Positions 1 to 6,563 of a DNA stretch of 13,306 nt are shown here, one piece after another. Source of the stretch: Actinomycetes bacterium. Its GTDB lineage: Bacteria > Actinomycetota > Actinomycetes > Mycobacteriales > Micromonosporaceae. The first letter of the stretch is position 1. Every line of letters begins with the position of its first letter. The notes beneath the pieces were generated by a model. It saw only the letters and a list, made by a program, of their open reading frames with translations, was not told the DNA's origin and searched no databases. Position numbers and translations under genes: made by a program. Where the stretch lies: NCBI GenBank assembly GCA_021793335.1, contig JAJYSW010000074.1:1-13306 (forward strand). The letters run 5' to 3'.

Positions 1-465
1 CGCGAGCAGCATGTTGGGGCGGAACCGCTCGGCCTCCACCGGGTGTCCGACCTCCTGTTCGAGATGCCGCAGGCTCGCCTCGAACAGCACCAGGATGCGA
101 CCGGACCTGAAATCCACGCCGCCGCGCAGCTCAACGCCCGCCTCGATGCCGATGTCGGCCCCCATTTCGGCCCCGAGCGCCGGATCGTCGGCGGCCCATG
201 CCGCGCCGCTCGGCGCGTAGATCACCGGCGTCTCGCCGACGCCGTCGGCACAACCGCACTGCGCCGGCCAGGCCGCCTCCCAGCCCAGCAGCCGAGGGTG
301 GGCCCCGGCCCAGGTGTGCTCGCCCGTGCCCCGATCGAACACGGCCATCGTGCGGTCGCCCCCCATGCCGCGTTCATCGATCGACGCGCTTCGCACGGTC
401 TCGCCGCGCAGGCCCTTGACCGGCCAGCGCCACATCTTCGTCACCGAACCTGAGAACACGCCCAC
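1..465 (-). CDS. MOSC-domain protein, N-terminal part (runs off left edge)
   Basis: Reading leftward from GTG 465, the frame is open to base 1 (155 codons visible). The protein begins VGVFSGSVTKMWRWPVKGLRGE and continues with GMGGDRTMAVFDRGTG near residues 33-48. This is the MOSC N-terminal beta-barrel pattern (W-R-[YW]-P-V-K-[SG]-L-R-G-E, then GDR). It ends at the window edge in ERFRPNMLLA, the RFRPN element that leads into the MOSC domain proper. MOSC proteins are related to the C-terminal domain of molybdenum cofactor sulfurase and to YcbX/mARC-type proteins, and are thought to bind Moco or a persulfide. The cysteine-bearing part lies outside the window, so activity cannot be judged. Start choice: GTG 465 has GAGAG at 476-480 (10-nt gap). 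An in-frame ATG at 495 would add ten residues but has no spaced ribosome site. The gene is divergent from glnA2. Confidence 0.8.
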   Translation of the reverse strand, partial: MGVFSGSVTKMWRWPVKGLRGETVRSASIDERGMGGDRTMAVFDRGTGEHTWAGAHPRLLGWEAAWPAQCGCADGVGETPVIYAPSGAAWAADDPALGAEMGADIGIEAGVELRGGVDFRSGRILVLFEASLRHLEQEVGHPVEAERFRPNMLLA

Positions 466-604
466 GATGCTATCGCTCTCGTGTGCGAAGCCCATTCCGT
501 GCGGGAGACGACATATGCGCCGCCCGCGCCGCCTTGTCCGGTTAACGTCGAGGACGCGGGCGGATGAGACACTGAGATACCGGGATCCGAGAGGAAGACG
601 CACC
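466..604. other. Divergent intergenic region between MOSC gene and glnA2
   Basis: These 139 bases must carry the promoters of both divergent genes. I see no convincing -35/-10 pair. The ribosome site of glnA2 is GAGAGGAAG at 589-597, seven bases before its ATG. A GTTAAC hexamer at 541-546 followed six bases later by GACGC only weakly resembles a GlnR box (GTnAC-n6-GAAAC), so I do not call one. Confidence 0.5.
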
Positions 605-1954
605 ATGGAACGGCAGAAGGAGTTCGTGCTCCGCACGCTCGAAGAGCGCGACATCCGGTTCGTCCGGCTGTGGTTCACCGATGTGCTCGGCACGCTGAAG
701 TCCGTGAGTGTGGCCCCGGCCGAACTCGAATCGGCCTTCGAGGAGGGCATCGGCTTCGACGGCTCCGCGATCGAGGGCTTCGCGCGGGTCTATGAATCGG
801 ACATGGTGGCGATGCCCGACCCCACCACTTTCCAGGTCTTCCCCTTCGAAGGCCAGGAGATCGGCGAGTCGGCGCGAATGTTCTGCGACATCCTCACGCC
901 CGAGGGCGCCCCGTCCTGGGCCGACCCGCGCCACGTGCTCCGCCGGGCCCTGTCCAGGGCCGCCGATCGCGGGTTCACGTACTACGTCCACCCTGAGATC
1001 GAGTTCTTCCTGTTCTCGGACATCTCCGGGGACGGCTCGGACCCGACGCCGGTGGACGAGGGCGGCTACTTCGACCACACCACGCACTCGGTCGCCCGCG
1101 ACTTCCGCCGCCAGGCGATCCTGGCGCTCGAACGCGTCGGCATCTCCGTGGAGTACTCGCACCACGAGGTCGCGCCCGGCCAGCAGGAGATCGACCTGCG
1201 TTACGCCGACGCCCTGGCCACGGCCGACAACATCATGACCTTCCGGCATATCGTCAAAGAGGTCGCCCTGTCCTCGGGCGTCATGGCCTCGTTCATGCCC
1301 AAGCCGTTCAGTTCCCAGCCCGGTTCGGGCATGCACAGCCACATGTCGCTGTTCGAAGGCGAGGACAACGCGTTCCACGACCCGAGTGACGAGCAGCGCC
1401 TGTCCAAGACCGCCAAGGCGTTCATCGCCGGACTGCTGCGCCATGCCCCCGAGTTCACGGCGATCACCTGCCAGTGGGTCAACTCCTATAAGCGCCTGTA
1501 CTCCCGCCCGCAGCCCGGCCAGATCTCCGAGGCGCCCTCGTACGTCTCGTGGGGGCGAGCCAACCGCTCGGCGCTGGTGCGCGTCCCCGTCTACGGCAAA
1601 CCGAACTCGGCTCGCGTCGAGATCCGCTCGCTGGATTCGGCGGTGAACCCCTACCTGGTCTACGCGGTCCTGCTCGGCGCGGGGCTCAAAGGGATCGAGG
1701 AGGGCTATGAACTGCCCCCGGGCACCGAGGACGACGTCTCGGCGCTCACCGACGCCGAGCGGGTCGCCGCCGGCTACCAGCCGCTGCCCTCGTCGCTGAA
1801 CGAGGCACTCGACATGATGGAGTCCTCCGAGCTGGTGCCCGAAGTCCTCGGCGAGCACGTCTTCGACTACTTCCTGAAGAATAAGCGCAGCGAGTGGGAG
1901 GACTACCGCACGCAGGTCACCGCCTTCGAACGCCGTAGGTACATCAATCTGTGA
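605..1954 (+). CDS. glnA2: Type I glutamine synthetase, GlnA2-like
   Basis: This 449-residue enzyme condenses ammonia with glutamate using ATP, in the cytoplasm. From its N-terminus (MERQKEFVLRTLEERDIRFV) it follows Mycobacterium GlnA2 closely. Visible landmarks are FDGSAI (51-56), the metal-binding HPEIEFF (129-135), SHHEVAPGQQEID (185-197), the ATP-binding KPFSSQPGSGMHSHMS stretch (233-248), NSYKRL (293-298), ANRSALVRVP (319-328) and RVEIRSLDSAVNPY (337-350). The start is ATG 605 because family similarity begins exactly there and GAGAGGAAG sits 7 nt upstream; the open frame further upstream has no family match. The NLYDLP loop that carries the adenylylated tyrosine in GSI-beta enzymes is not recognisable. 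The corresponding region reads EEGYELPPGTEDDV (365-378). GlnE is encoded two genes downstream. Canonical GlnA1 and GlnA3/A4-type paralogs were considered, but length and sequence favour GlnA2. Confidence 0.95.
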   Translation: MERQKEFVLRTLEERDIRFVRLWFTDVLGTLKSVSVAPAELESAFEEGIGFDGSAIEGFARVYESDMVAMPDPTTFQVFPFEGQEIGESARMFCDILTPEGAPSWADPRHVLRRALSRAADRGFTYYVHPEIEFFLFSDISGDGSDPTPVDEGGYFDHTTHSVARDFRRQAILALERVGISVEYSHHEVAPGQQEIDLRYADALATADNIMTFRHIVKEVALSSGVMASFMPKPFSSQPGSGMHSHMSLFEGEDNAFHDPSDEQRLSKTAKAFIAGLLRHAPEFTAITCQWVNSYKRLYSRPQPGQISEAPSYVSWGRANRSALVRVPVYGKPNSARVEIRSLDSAVNPYLVYAVLLGAGLKGIEEGYELPPGTEDDVSALTDAERVAAGYQPLPSSLNEALDMMESSELVPEVLGEHVFDYFLKNKRSEWEDYRTQVTAFERRRYINL

Positions 1955-1971
1955 CCGCCTAGGATGAGACC

Positions 1972-2655
1972 GTGACCACCGCACTCGTCATCGAGAACGA
2001 CCCCGCCGAAGGGCTCGGCCGCGCCGGCGAATGGCTCGCCGAGGCCGGAATGGAATTCGACGTCCGGCGTCCGCACGCCGGCGATGAGGTACCCGGGAGC
2101 CCGGGAGGCCACGAGGCGGTCATCGCGCTCGGCGGCAGCCACGGCAGGGAATGGACCGGCGACCTCACCGGCCTGCTCGAATGCGCCGTGGCCGATTCCA
2201 CCCCGATGCTCGCGCTCGGCGCCTCGGCGACGCTGCTCGCCGAGGCGTTCGGCGGCACCGCCGAGGCATCCGAGGAACCGAACGGGCCGCGCATGCTCGC
2301 CAAGCGCGACGCCGCCGGACGCGACCCGCTGTTCGGGCCCGCTCCGATGACGCTCGACGTCATCCGGTGGCGTCCCCTGGAGCTGGCGAGCCTCCCCGAG
2401 AAGGCGATGCTCCTGGCCGGCTCCCCGTACGGTTCGTTGGACGTCTTCCGCATCCGCGAGGCCGCCTGGGGCGTCCAGTCCCACTTCGAGTTCACCGTCG
2501 AGCAGCTCGCCGGATTCGGCGTATTCGACGAGACCGCGCTGGCCAAGGCCGCCGACGTCGACGGCCACATCGTCGAGACGTGGTGCCCGATCATGCAGCG
2601 TTTCGCCCGCATCGCGGCCGGGGAGCGCAGGTCGCTGCCAGTGGTCGATGCCTGA
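1972..2655 (+). CDS. Class-I glutamine amidotransferase-like protein, nucleophile Cys replaced by Gly
   Basis: This 227-residue protein starts TTALVIENDP and resembles the type-1 glutamine amidotransferase-like proteins often found beside actinobacterial glnA/glnE genes. The first glycine pair (LGGSHG, 53-58) is kept. The nucleophile elbow should read P-x-L-G-[IV]-C-L-G-x-Q-L-L-A but here reads PMLALGASATLLAEAFGG (78-95), so Gly83 (codon GGC at 2218-2220) sits where the cysteine belongs. The His-x-Glu pair survives in WGVQSHFEF (H171, E173). It should therefore lack ordinary glutaminase activity, and a binding or regulatory role is an inference. Start is GTG 1972 with AGGA at 1961-1964, 7 nt upstream. 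It lies 17 nt after glnA2 and overlaps glnE by 8 nt, so it is very probably co-transcribed with both. The function of this subfamily is not known to me. Confidence 0.82.
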   Translation: MTTALVIENDPAEGLGRAGEWLAEAGMEFDVRRPHAGDEVPGSPGGHEAVIALGGSHGREWTGDLTGLLECAVADSTPMLALGASATLLAEAFGGTAEASEEPNGPRMLAKRDAAGRDPLFGPAPMTLDVIRWRPLELASLPEKAMLLAGSPYGSLDVFRIREAAWGVQSHFEFTVEQLAGFGVFDETALAKAADVDGHIVETWCPIMQRFARIAAGERRSLPVVDA

Positions 2656-2674
2656 ATTAATTCCGATGCCTGAA
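2646..2674 (+). repeat. Short direct repeat giving two in-frame glnE start codons
   Basis: The 11-mer CGATGCCTGAA occurs at 2646-2656 and again at 2664-2674, 18 nt (six codons) apart. Each copy supplies an ATG in the glnE frame (2648 and 2666). The first ATG overlaps the end of the upstream gene, whose TGA is at 2653-2655. Neither ATG has a clear Shine-Dalgarno sequence, which suggests translation coupled to the upstream gene. Confidence 0.6.
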
Positions 2675-5281
2675 CTCGAGGACGCGCGCCAGGCGGTGAC
2701 CGGGGCCGGCAGCGCCCTGGGCGACTTCCTGCGCACGCATCCCGAGGTCGAGCCCGCTCTGATCGAGGACGAGACGGCCGGCCTGGCCCGTGTCCGTGAA
2801 GCCGCCCCAGCCGGACTCAACACCGCCTGGAAGGCGAACCTGCTGCGCATCAGCGCCGCCGACCTCACCGGTGAGGCCGATTTCGCGGCCACCGCCGAGG
2901 CGCTCAGCCGCTTGGCCGACGCCGTCCTCGCGCGCGGCCTGGAACTGGCCCGCGCCGAGGTCCCCGGCCAGGCCCGCCTGGCGATCATCGCCATGGGCAA
3001 GACCGGCGCCGAAGAGCTCAACTACGTCTCCGATGTCGACGTCGTGTTCGTCGCAGCCGGGGACCTCGACCTCGCCACGCGCCAAGCGGCCCGCATGATC
3101 CAGATCGTCGGCCCCGCCACCTGGCCGGTCGACGCCGGTCTTCGGCCCGAAGGCCGCCACGGCGCCCTGGTGCGGACCGTCGATTCCTATCTGTCCTATC
3201 TGAAAGGTTGGGCCCGCACCTGGGAGTTCCAGGCGCTGCTCAAGGCCAGGCCGGCCGCCGGGGACCTCGCGCTCGGCCTCGACTGGCTCGCCGCCGTCCA
3301 GCCGCTGATCTGGGACGCCGCGAACCGGCCCGGCGTGGTCGAGGACATCCGCGATATGCGCCGGAAGGTCGCCGAATCGGTGCCGCCTGCCGACCGCAGA
3401 CACGAGATCAAGCTCGGCCCGGGGGGACTGCGGGACATTGAGTTCGCCGTGCAGCTGCTGCAACTCGTGCACGGCCGCGGCGACGCGACCCTACGGGTGC
3501 GCTCCACGCTGCAAGCCCTGGAGGTGCTCGTCGCCGGCGGCTATCTCGGCCGCCGTGACGGCGAGGAGCTCGCCGACACCTATGTCTTCCTGCGCACCGT
3601 CGAGCACCGGCTTCAGCTGCAGCGGCTGCTGCGCACCCATCGCGTCCCCGAGGGCGGGGAGGCGCTGCACCGGCTGGCTCGGGGCCTGGGCTACACCACC
3701 GACGACGGTTTCCTGACCGCTTGGCGGGCCCACGCCGCGACCGCGCGACGTCTGCACGAGAAGCTGCTGTACCGTCCGCTGCTCGACGCCGTCACGCGCG
3801 TGCCGACCGCCGGGCTGCGCATGCCCGAATCCGAGGCTGCCTCGCGCCTGGTCGTTCTCGGTTTCGCCGACCCCGACAGCGCCCTCACCCACATCCGCAA
3901 GCTGACCGCCGGCATCAGCCGCACCGCCACCGTGCAACGGGCGCTCCTGCCGGTGGTCCTGCACGAGCTCGCCGACTCGCCCGAGCCCGACCGCGGCCTG
4001 CTGGCCTACCGCCAGGTCTCCGATAAGCTCGGCACCACCCCCTGGTACCTGCGGCTGCTGCGCGACGGAGGACCGGCCGCCGTCCGCCTCGCCAGACTGC
4101 TCGGTACCTCCCGATACTTCACCGGCCTGCTGCTCCACGTCCCCCAATCGCTCCGCTTCCTGTCCGACAACGCCGATCTGCGGCCGAGAAACCGCGACGA
4201 CCTCGTCATGGGGATGCGCCAGGCGGCGGCACGCCATACCGACCCGGCCGCCTCGGTGGCGGCGGTCCGGGCGATCCGCCGCCGCGAGCTCATCCGCATC
4301 GCCGCGGCCGACCTCCTCGGGCTCCTCGACGCCCGGCAGGTGGGCCCGGCCCTGTCCGACCTGGCCGACGCGGTGCTGGATGCCGCCCTCGTCGTCGCCT
4401 CCCGCGACGTCCCCGAAGCGCCGCCGATCGCGATCATCGGCATGGGACGCCTGGGAGGCAGAGAGACCGGTTTCGGCTCCGATGCCGACGTCGTCTTCAT
4501 CCACGACGGACGGACCGACCCCGAACGCAAGGCCGCCGCCCGGATCGTCGAGCGCATGCGGACCCTGCTGGCCGCGCCCACCGTCGACCCGCCCGTCGAG
4601 ATCGACCTGGGGCTGCGTCCCGAGGGCAAGGGAGGGCCCCTCGTGCCGAGCCTGGCCGCCTACGAGCGGTATTACACCGACCGGGCGCGCCTGTGGGAGC
4701 GTCAGGCACTGCTGCGCGCCCGCGCCGTCGCGGGCGATGAGCGCCTCCTCGACCGGTGGGCCGCACTGGCCGACGCCGTCCGCCACCGCCCCGGCGGCCT
4801 GTCCGAGGCCGAGCGCGTCGAATTCCGCCGCGTCAAGGCCCGCGTCGACGCCGAACGCCTCCCCAGGGGAGCCGACCCCAACGCCCACACCAAGCTCGGG
4901 CGCGGGGGACTGGTCGACATCGAATGGGCTGCGCAGTTCCTCCAGCTCGAACACGGCGACGACCCGCTGATGCGCACGACGCGGACCGTCCCGGCCCTGG
5001 AGGCGGCCGCCGCCGGTGGCCACCTCGACCCGCTCGCCCTCGACGACCTGCGATCGGCGTGGGAATTCGTCTCGCGGGTGCGGGACGGCATGACCCTGGT
5101 GCGCGGGGCGCCGCGCGACGAGCTGCCGCGCTCGGGGCCCGAGCTGACCGCTCTGGCGCAGACGCTCGGCTTCGGATCGGACACCCAAGGGTTCCTCAAC
5201 CACTACCGGCGTTTGACTCGGCGTGCGCACGAGGCCGCCCATCGCATCGTCTACGGCTCCTCACCGCGTCCGGCGTCCTAG
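2648..5281 (+). CDS. glnE: Bifunctional glutamine synthetase adenylyltransferase/deadenylyltransferase, N-terminally short
   Basis: GlnE attaches AMP to, and removes it from, a tyrosine of glutamine synthetase in response to nitrogen status. Two nucleotidyltransferase domains are visible. The N-terminal (deadenylylase) domain has AMGKTGAEELNYVSDVDVVF with D129 and D131, then LRPEGR (165-170) and EFQALLKARP (193-202). The C-terminal (adenylylase) domain has GMGRLGGRETGFGSDADVVF with D612 and D614, then another LRPEGKGGPL. Both metal-binding D-x-D pairs are intact. The protein is 877 residues, while actinobacterial GlnE is usually close to 1,000. Similarity starts only at about GSALGDFLRTHP (residues 21-32), which in homologs lies roughly 100 residues in, so the usual N-terminal helical segment is absent. 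No matching frame upstream restores it, because that DNA codes for the amidotransferase-like protein. The start is ATG 2648 or ATG 2666. The next gene follows after 29 nt. Confidence 0.95.
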   Translation: MPELIPMPELEDARQAVTGAGSALGDFLRTHPEVEPALIEDETAGLARVREAAPAGLNTAWKANLLRISAADLTGEADFAATAEALSRLADAVLARGLELARAEVPGQARLAIIAMGKTGAEELNYVSDVDVVFVAAGDLDLATRQAARMIQIVGPATWPVDAGLRPEGRHGALVRTVDSYLSYLKGWARTWEFQALLKARPAAGDLALGLDWLAAVQPLIWDAANRPGVVEDIRDMRRKVAESVPPADRRHEIKLGPGGLRDIEFAVQLLQLVHGRGDATLRVRSTLQALEVLVAGGYLGRRDGEELADTYVFLRTVEHRLQLQRLLRTHRVPEGGEALHRLARGLGYTTDDGFLTAWRAHAATARRLHEKLLYRPLLDAVTRVPTAGLRMPESEAASRLVVLGFADPDSALTHIRKLTAGISRTATVQRALLPVVLHELADSPEPDRGLLAYRQVSDKLGTTPWYLRLLRDGGPAAVRLARLLGTSRYFTGLLLHVPQSLRFLSDNADLRPRNRDDLVMGMRQAAARHTDPAASVAAVRAIRRRELIRIAAADLLGLLDARQVGPALSDLADAVLDAALVVASRDVPEAPPIAIIGMGRLGGRETGFGSDADVVFIHDGRTDPERKAAARIVERMRTLLAAPTVDPPVEIDLGLRPEGKGGPLVPSLAAYERYYTDRARLWERQALLRARAVAGDERLLDRWAALADAVRHRPGGLSEAERVEFRRVKARVDAERLPRGADPNAHTKLGRGGLVDIEWAAQFLQLEHGDDPLMRTTRTVPALEAAAAGGHLDPLALDDLRSAWEFVSRVRDGMTLVRGAPRDELPRSGPELTALAQTLGFGSDTQGFLNHYRRLTRRAHEAAHRIVYGSSPRPAS

Positions 5282-5310
5282 AATCGGGGCTCTGAGCACG
5301 GGAGGTGGGC

Positions 5311-6276
5311 ATGGTCGGCTATGCGGTGATCTCCTCCGAGGGCATGACGCCGCACGAGGGCGGTCTGGATGCGGTCTCGGGGGCCGCCGAGCGGCTCGGT
5401 GAGGGGCAGTGCCTGTGGGTCGAGCTCGACGAGGAGGACGAGGAGGAGACGGCCGACGTCCTCGGCGCGGTCGGCTTGGAGCGCCTCGGCGCCGAGCGCG
5501 GTCGACGCAGGCACCCCAAGGTGGACCGGGTCGGCGACACTTACCTGATCGTGATCAAGACCCTCTGGTACGTCGAGGATTCCAACCAGATCGAGACCGG
5601 CGATCTCGTGCTCTGCACCGACGGCCGGGTGCTGGTGTCGATACGGCACGGCGAGGTCGATCCCGTTCCCTCCGCCCGCGAGCGCATCGCCGCCGACGCC
5701 GCGCTGCGGGCCGAAGGGGCCGCGGCGGTCGTCTACGCCCTGCTCGACCGGGTCGTCGACGACTACAGAACCGCGCTGGAGGAACTCGGCGACGCGGTCG
5801 ATGACCTGGAGCGGGAGGTCTTCTCCGACAGCCGGCGCGATGTGATCGCCCGGATCTACTCGCTCATCCGCGAGACCCTCGAATTCCGGGACGCGGTCAA
5901 GCCGTTGAACTGGTTCGCGACCGCGATCAGGCGGCGCGAGGCATCGATGCCGGTGTTCGAGCGCTCCTACTTCCGCGAGGTCGCCGGGCATCTGCTGCGC
6001 GTCGAGGCCGAGGTCGACACGTGCATGAGTCTGTTGACGACGGTGCTGTCCGCCCATCAGGGGCAGATCGGGACCTGGCAGAACGAGGACATGCGCAAGA
6101 TCTCGGCCTGGGCCGCGCTCGCGTTGGTGCCCACGGTGATCGCCGGGATCTACGGCATGGATTTCGAACACATGCCCGAGTTGGGCTGGAGGCACGCTTA
6201 CCCGGTGGTGCTGACGGTCATGGTGGTGCTCTGCCTGCTGTTGTACCGCGGGTTCAAACGCAACGGCTGGCTCTGA
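5311..6276 (+). CDS. corA: CorA-family magnesium/cobalt channel with GMD in place of GMN
   Basis: This 321-residue protein is a CorA-type pentameric divalent-cation channel: a large cytoplasmic N-terminal domain followed by two C-terminal membrane helices. The typical KVDRVGDTYLIVIKT strand region lies near residues 70-85. The stalk helix ends in QNEDMRKISAWAAL before TM1 (about 261-281), and TM2 is about 294-312. The protein ends in the basic tail FKRNGWL. The loop signature after TM1, normally Y-G-M-N, reads YGMDFEHMPEL, with Asp284 encoded by GAT at 6160-6162. ATG 5311 is chosen over GTG 5305 because GGAGG (5301-5305) is correctly spaced for the ATG and would overlap the GTG. It lies 29 nt after glnE on the same strand, so it may be read from the same transcript. 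ZntB (GIN motif) is an alternative family member but less likely given MPEL. Confidence 0.92.
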   Translation: MVGYAVISSEGMTPHEGGLDAVSGAAERLGEGQCLWVELDEEDEEETADVLGAVGLERLGAERGRRRHPKVDRVGDTYLIVIKTLWYVEDSNQIETGDLVLCTDGRVLVSIRHGEVDPVPSARERIAADAALRAEGAAAVVYALLDRVVDDYRTALEELGDAVDDLEREVFSDSRRDVIARIYSLIRETLEFRDAVKPLNWFATAIRRREASMPVFERSYFREVAGHLLRVEAEVDTCMSLLTTVLSAHQGQIGTWQNEDMRKISAWAALALVPTVIAGIYGMDFEHMPELGWRHAYPVVLTVMVVLCLLLYRGFKRNGWL

Positions 6277-6490
6277 ACCTCTCTGTGGCGCAAAGAATTC
6301 GAGGACACGGAAGCGGCTGACCACCCGTATCTCCTCGGCCCTGCGCGCCTTCCGGCTCAAGCCGGTCGCGCCCGCGCCGCGGCGGTCCTGTCAGTCCTCA
6401 CGAGACCTCCTGAAGGCGTTTTCCCAGGCCGCCATCGCGCTGCCGCCGCGTCCTCACATCGAGACATCTGAATTTTTTCGCTGCGAAGGG
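6277..6490. other. Intergenic region between corA and the chitinase promoter
   Basis: No supported gene. It contains a small hairpin, CCGGCT at 6352-6357 with AGCCGG at 6360-6365, lacking a T-run and so only a weak terminator candidate for corA. An 11-bp palindrome TTCGC-T-GCGAA (6477-6487) ends four bases before the chitinase -35 and follows a run of six Ts (6473-6478). The palindrome could be a regulator site. Confidence 0.45.
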
Positions 6491-6521
6491 TTGACTTCCC
6501 GGAGAGCACCCGGAAAGATAA
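6491..6521 (+). promoter_or_regulatory. Candidate chitinase promoter
   Basis: TTGACT at 6491-6496 is a good -35 element. At 17-19 nt spacing the AT-rich stretch AAAGATAA (6514-6521) could serve as -10, though it matches TATAAT only loosely. The region stands out in a GC-rich genome as a sudden AT-rich block continuing to the ribosome site. The start of transcription cannot be fixed from sequence. Confidence 0.45.
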
Positions 6522-6547
6522 AGATACTTATCAATTAAGTATCTTTA
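6519..6547. promoter_or_regulatory. Perfect 12-bp inverted repeat upstream of chitinase (probable operator)
   Basis: TAAAGATACTTA (6519-6530) and TAAGTATCTTTA (6536-6547) are perfect reverse complements around a 5-nt centre TCAAT. The dyad lies between the -35/-10 area and the AGGAGG ribosome site (6553-6558). That position suits a repressor operator, and the size and AT-richness resemble MarR- or TetR-type sites. It could also fold as a 5'UTR hairpin. It does not look like the DasR consensus (TGGTCTAGACCA). No regulator gene for it is in the window. Confidence 0.65.
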
Positions 6548-6563
6548 CTTTTAGGAGGATGCA

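Noticed and set aside
541..557. GlnR box upstream of glnA2
   Set aside because: TTAAC-n6-GACGC matches only part of GTnAC-n6-GAAAC.
542..1984. 480-codon open frame on the minus strand opposite glnA2
   Set aside because: It is the mirror of a strongly GC3-biased gene; translation is Arg/Val/Gly/Asp-rich without any recognised motif, while the plus strand is unmistakable glutamine synthetase.
3491..5242. 583-codon minus-strand frame opposite glnE
   Set aside because: Antisense shadow of glnE with low-complexity composition.
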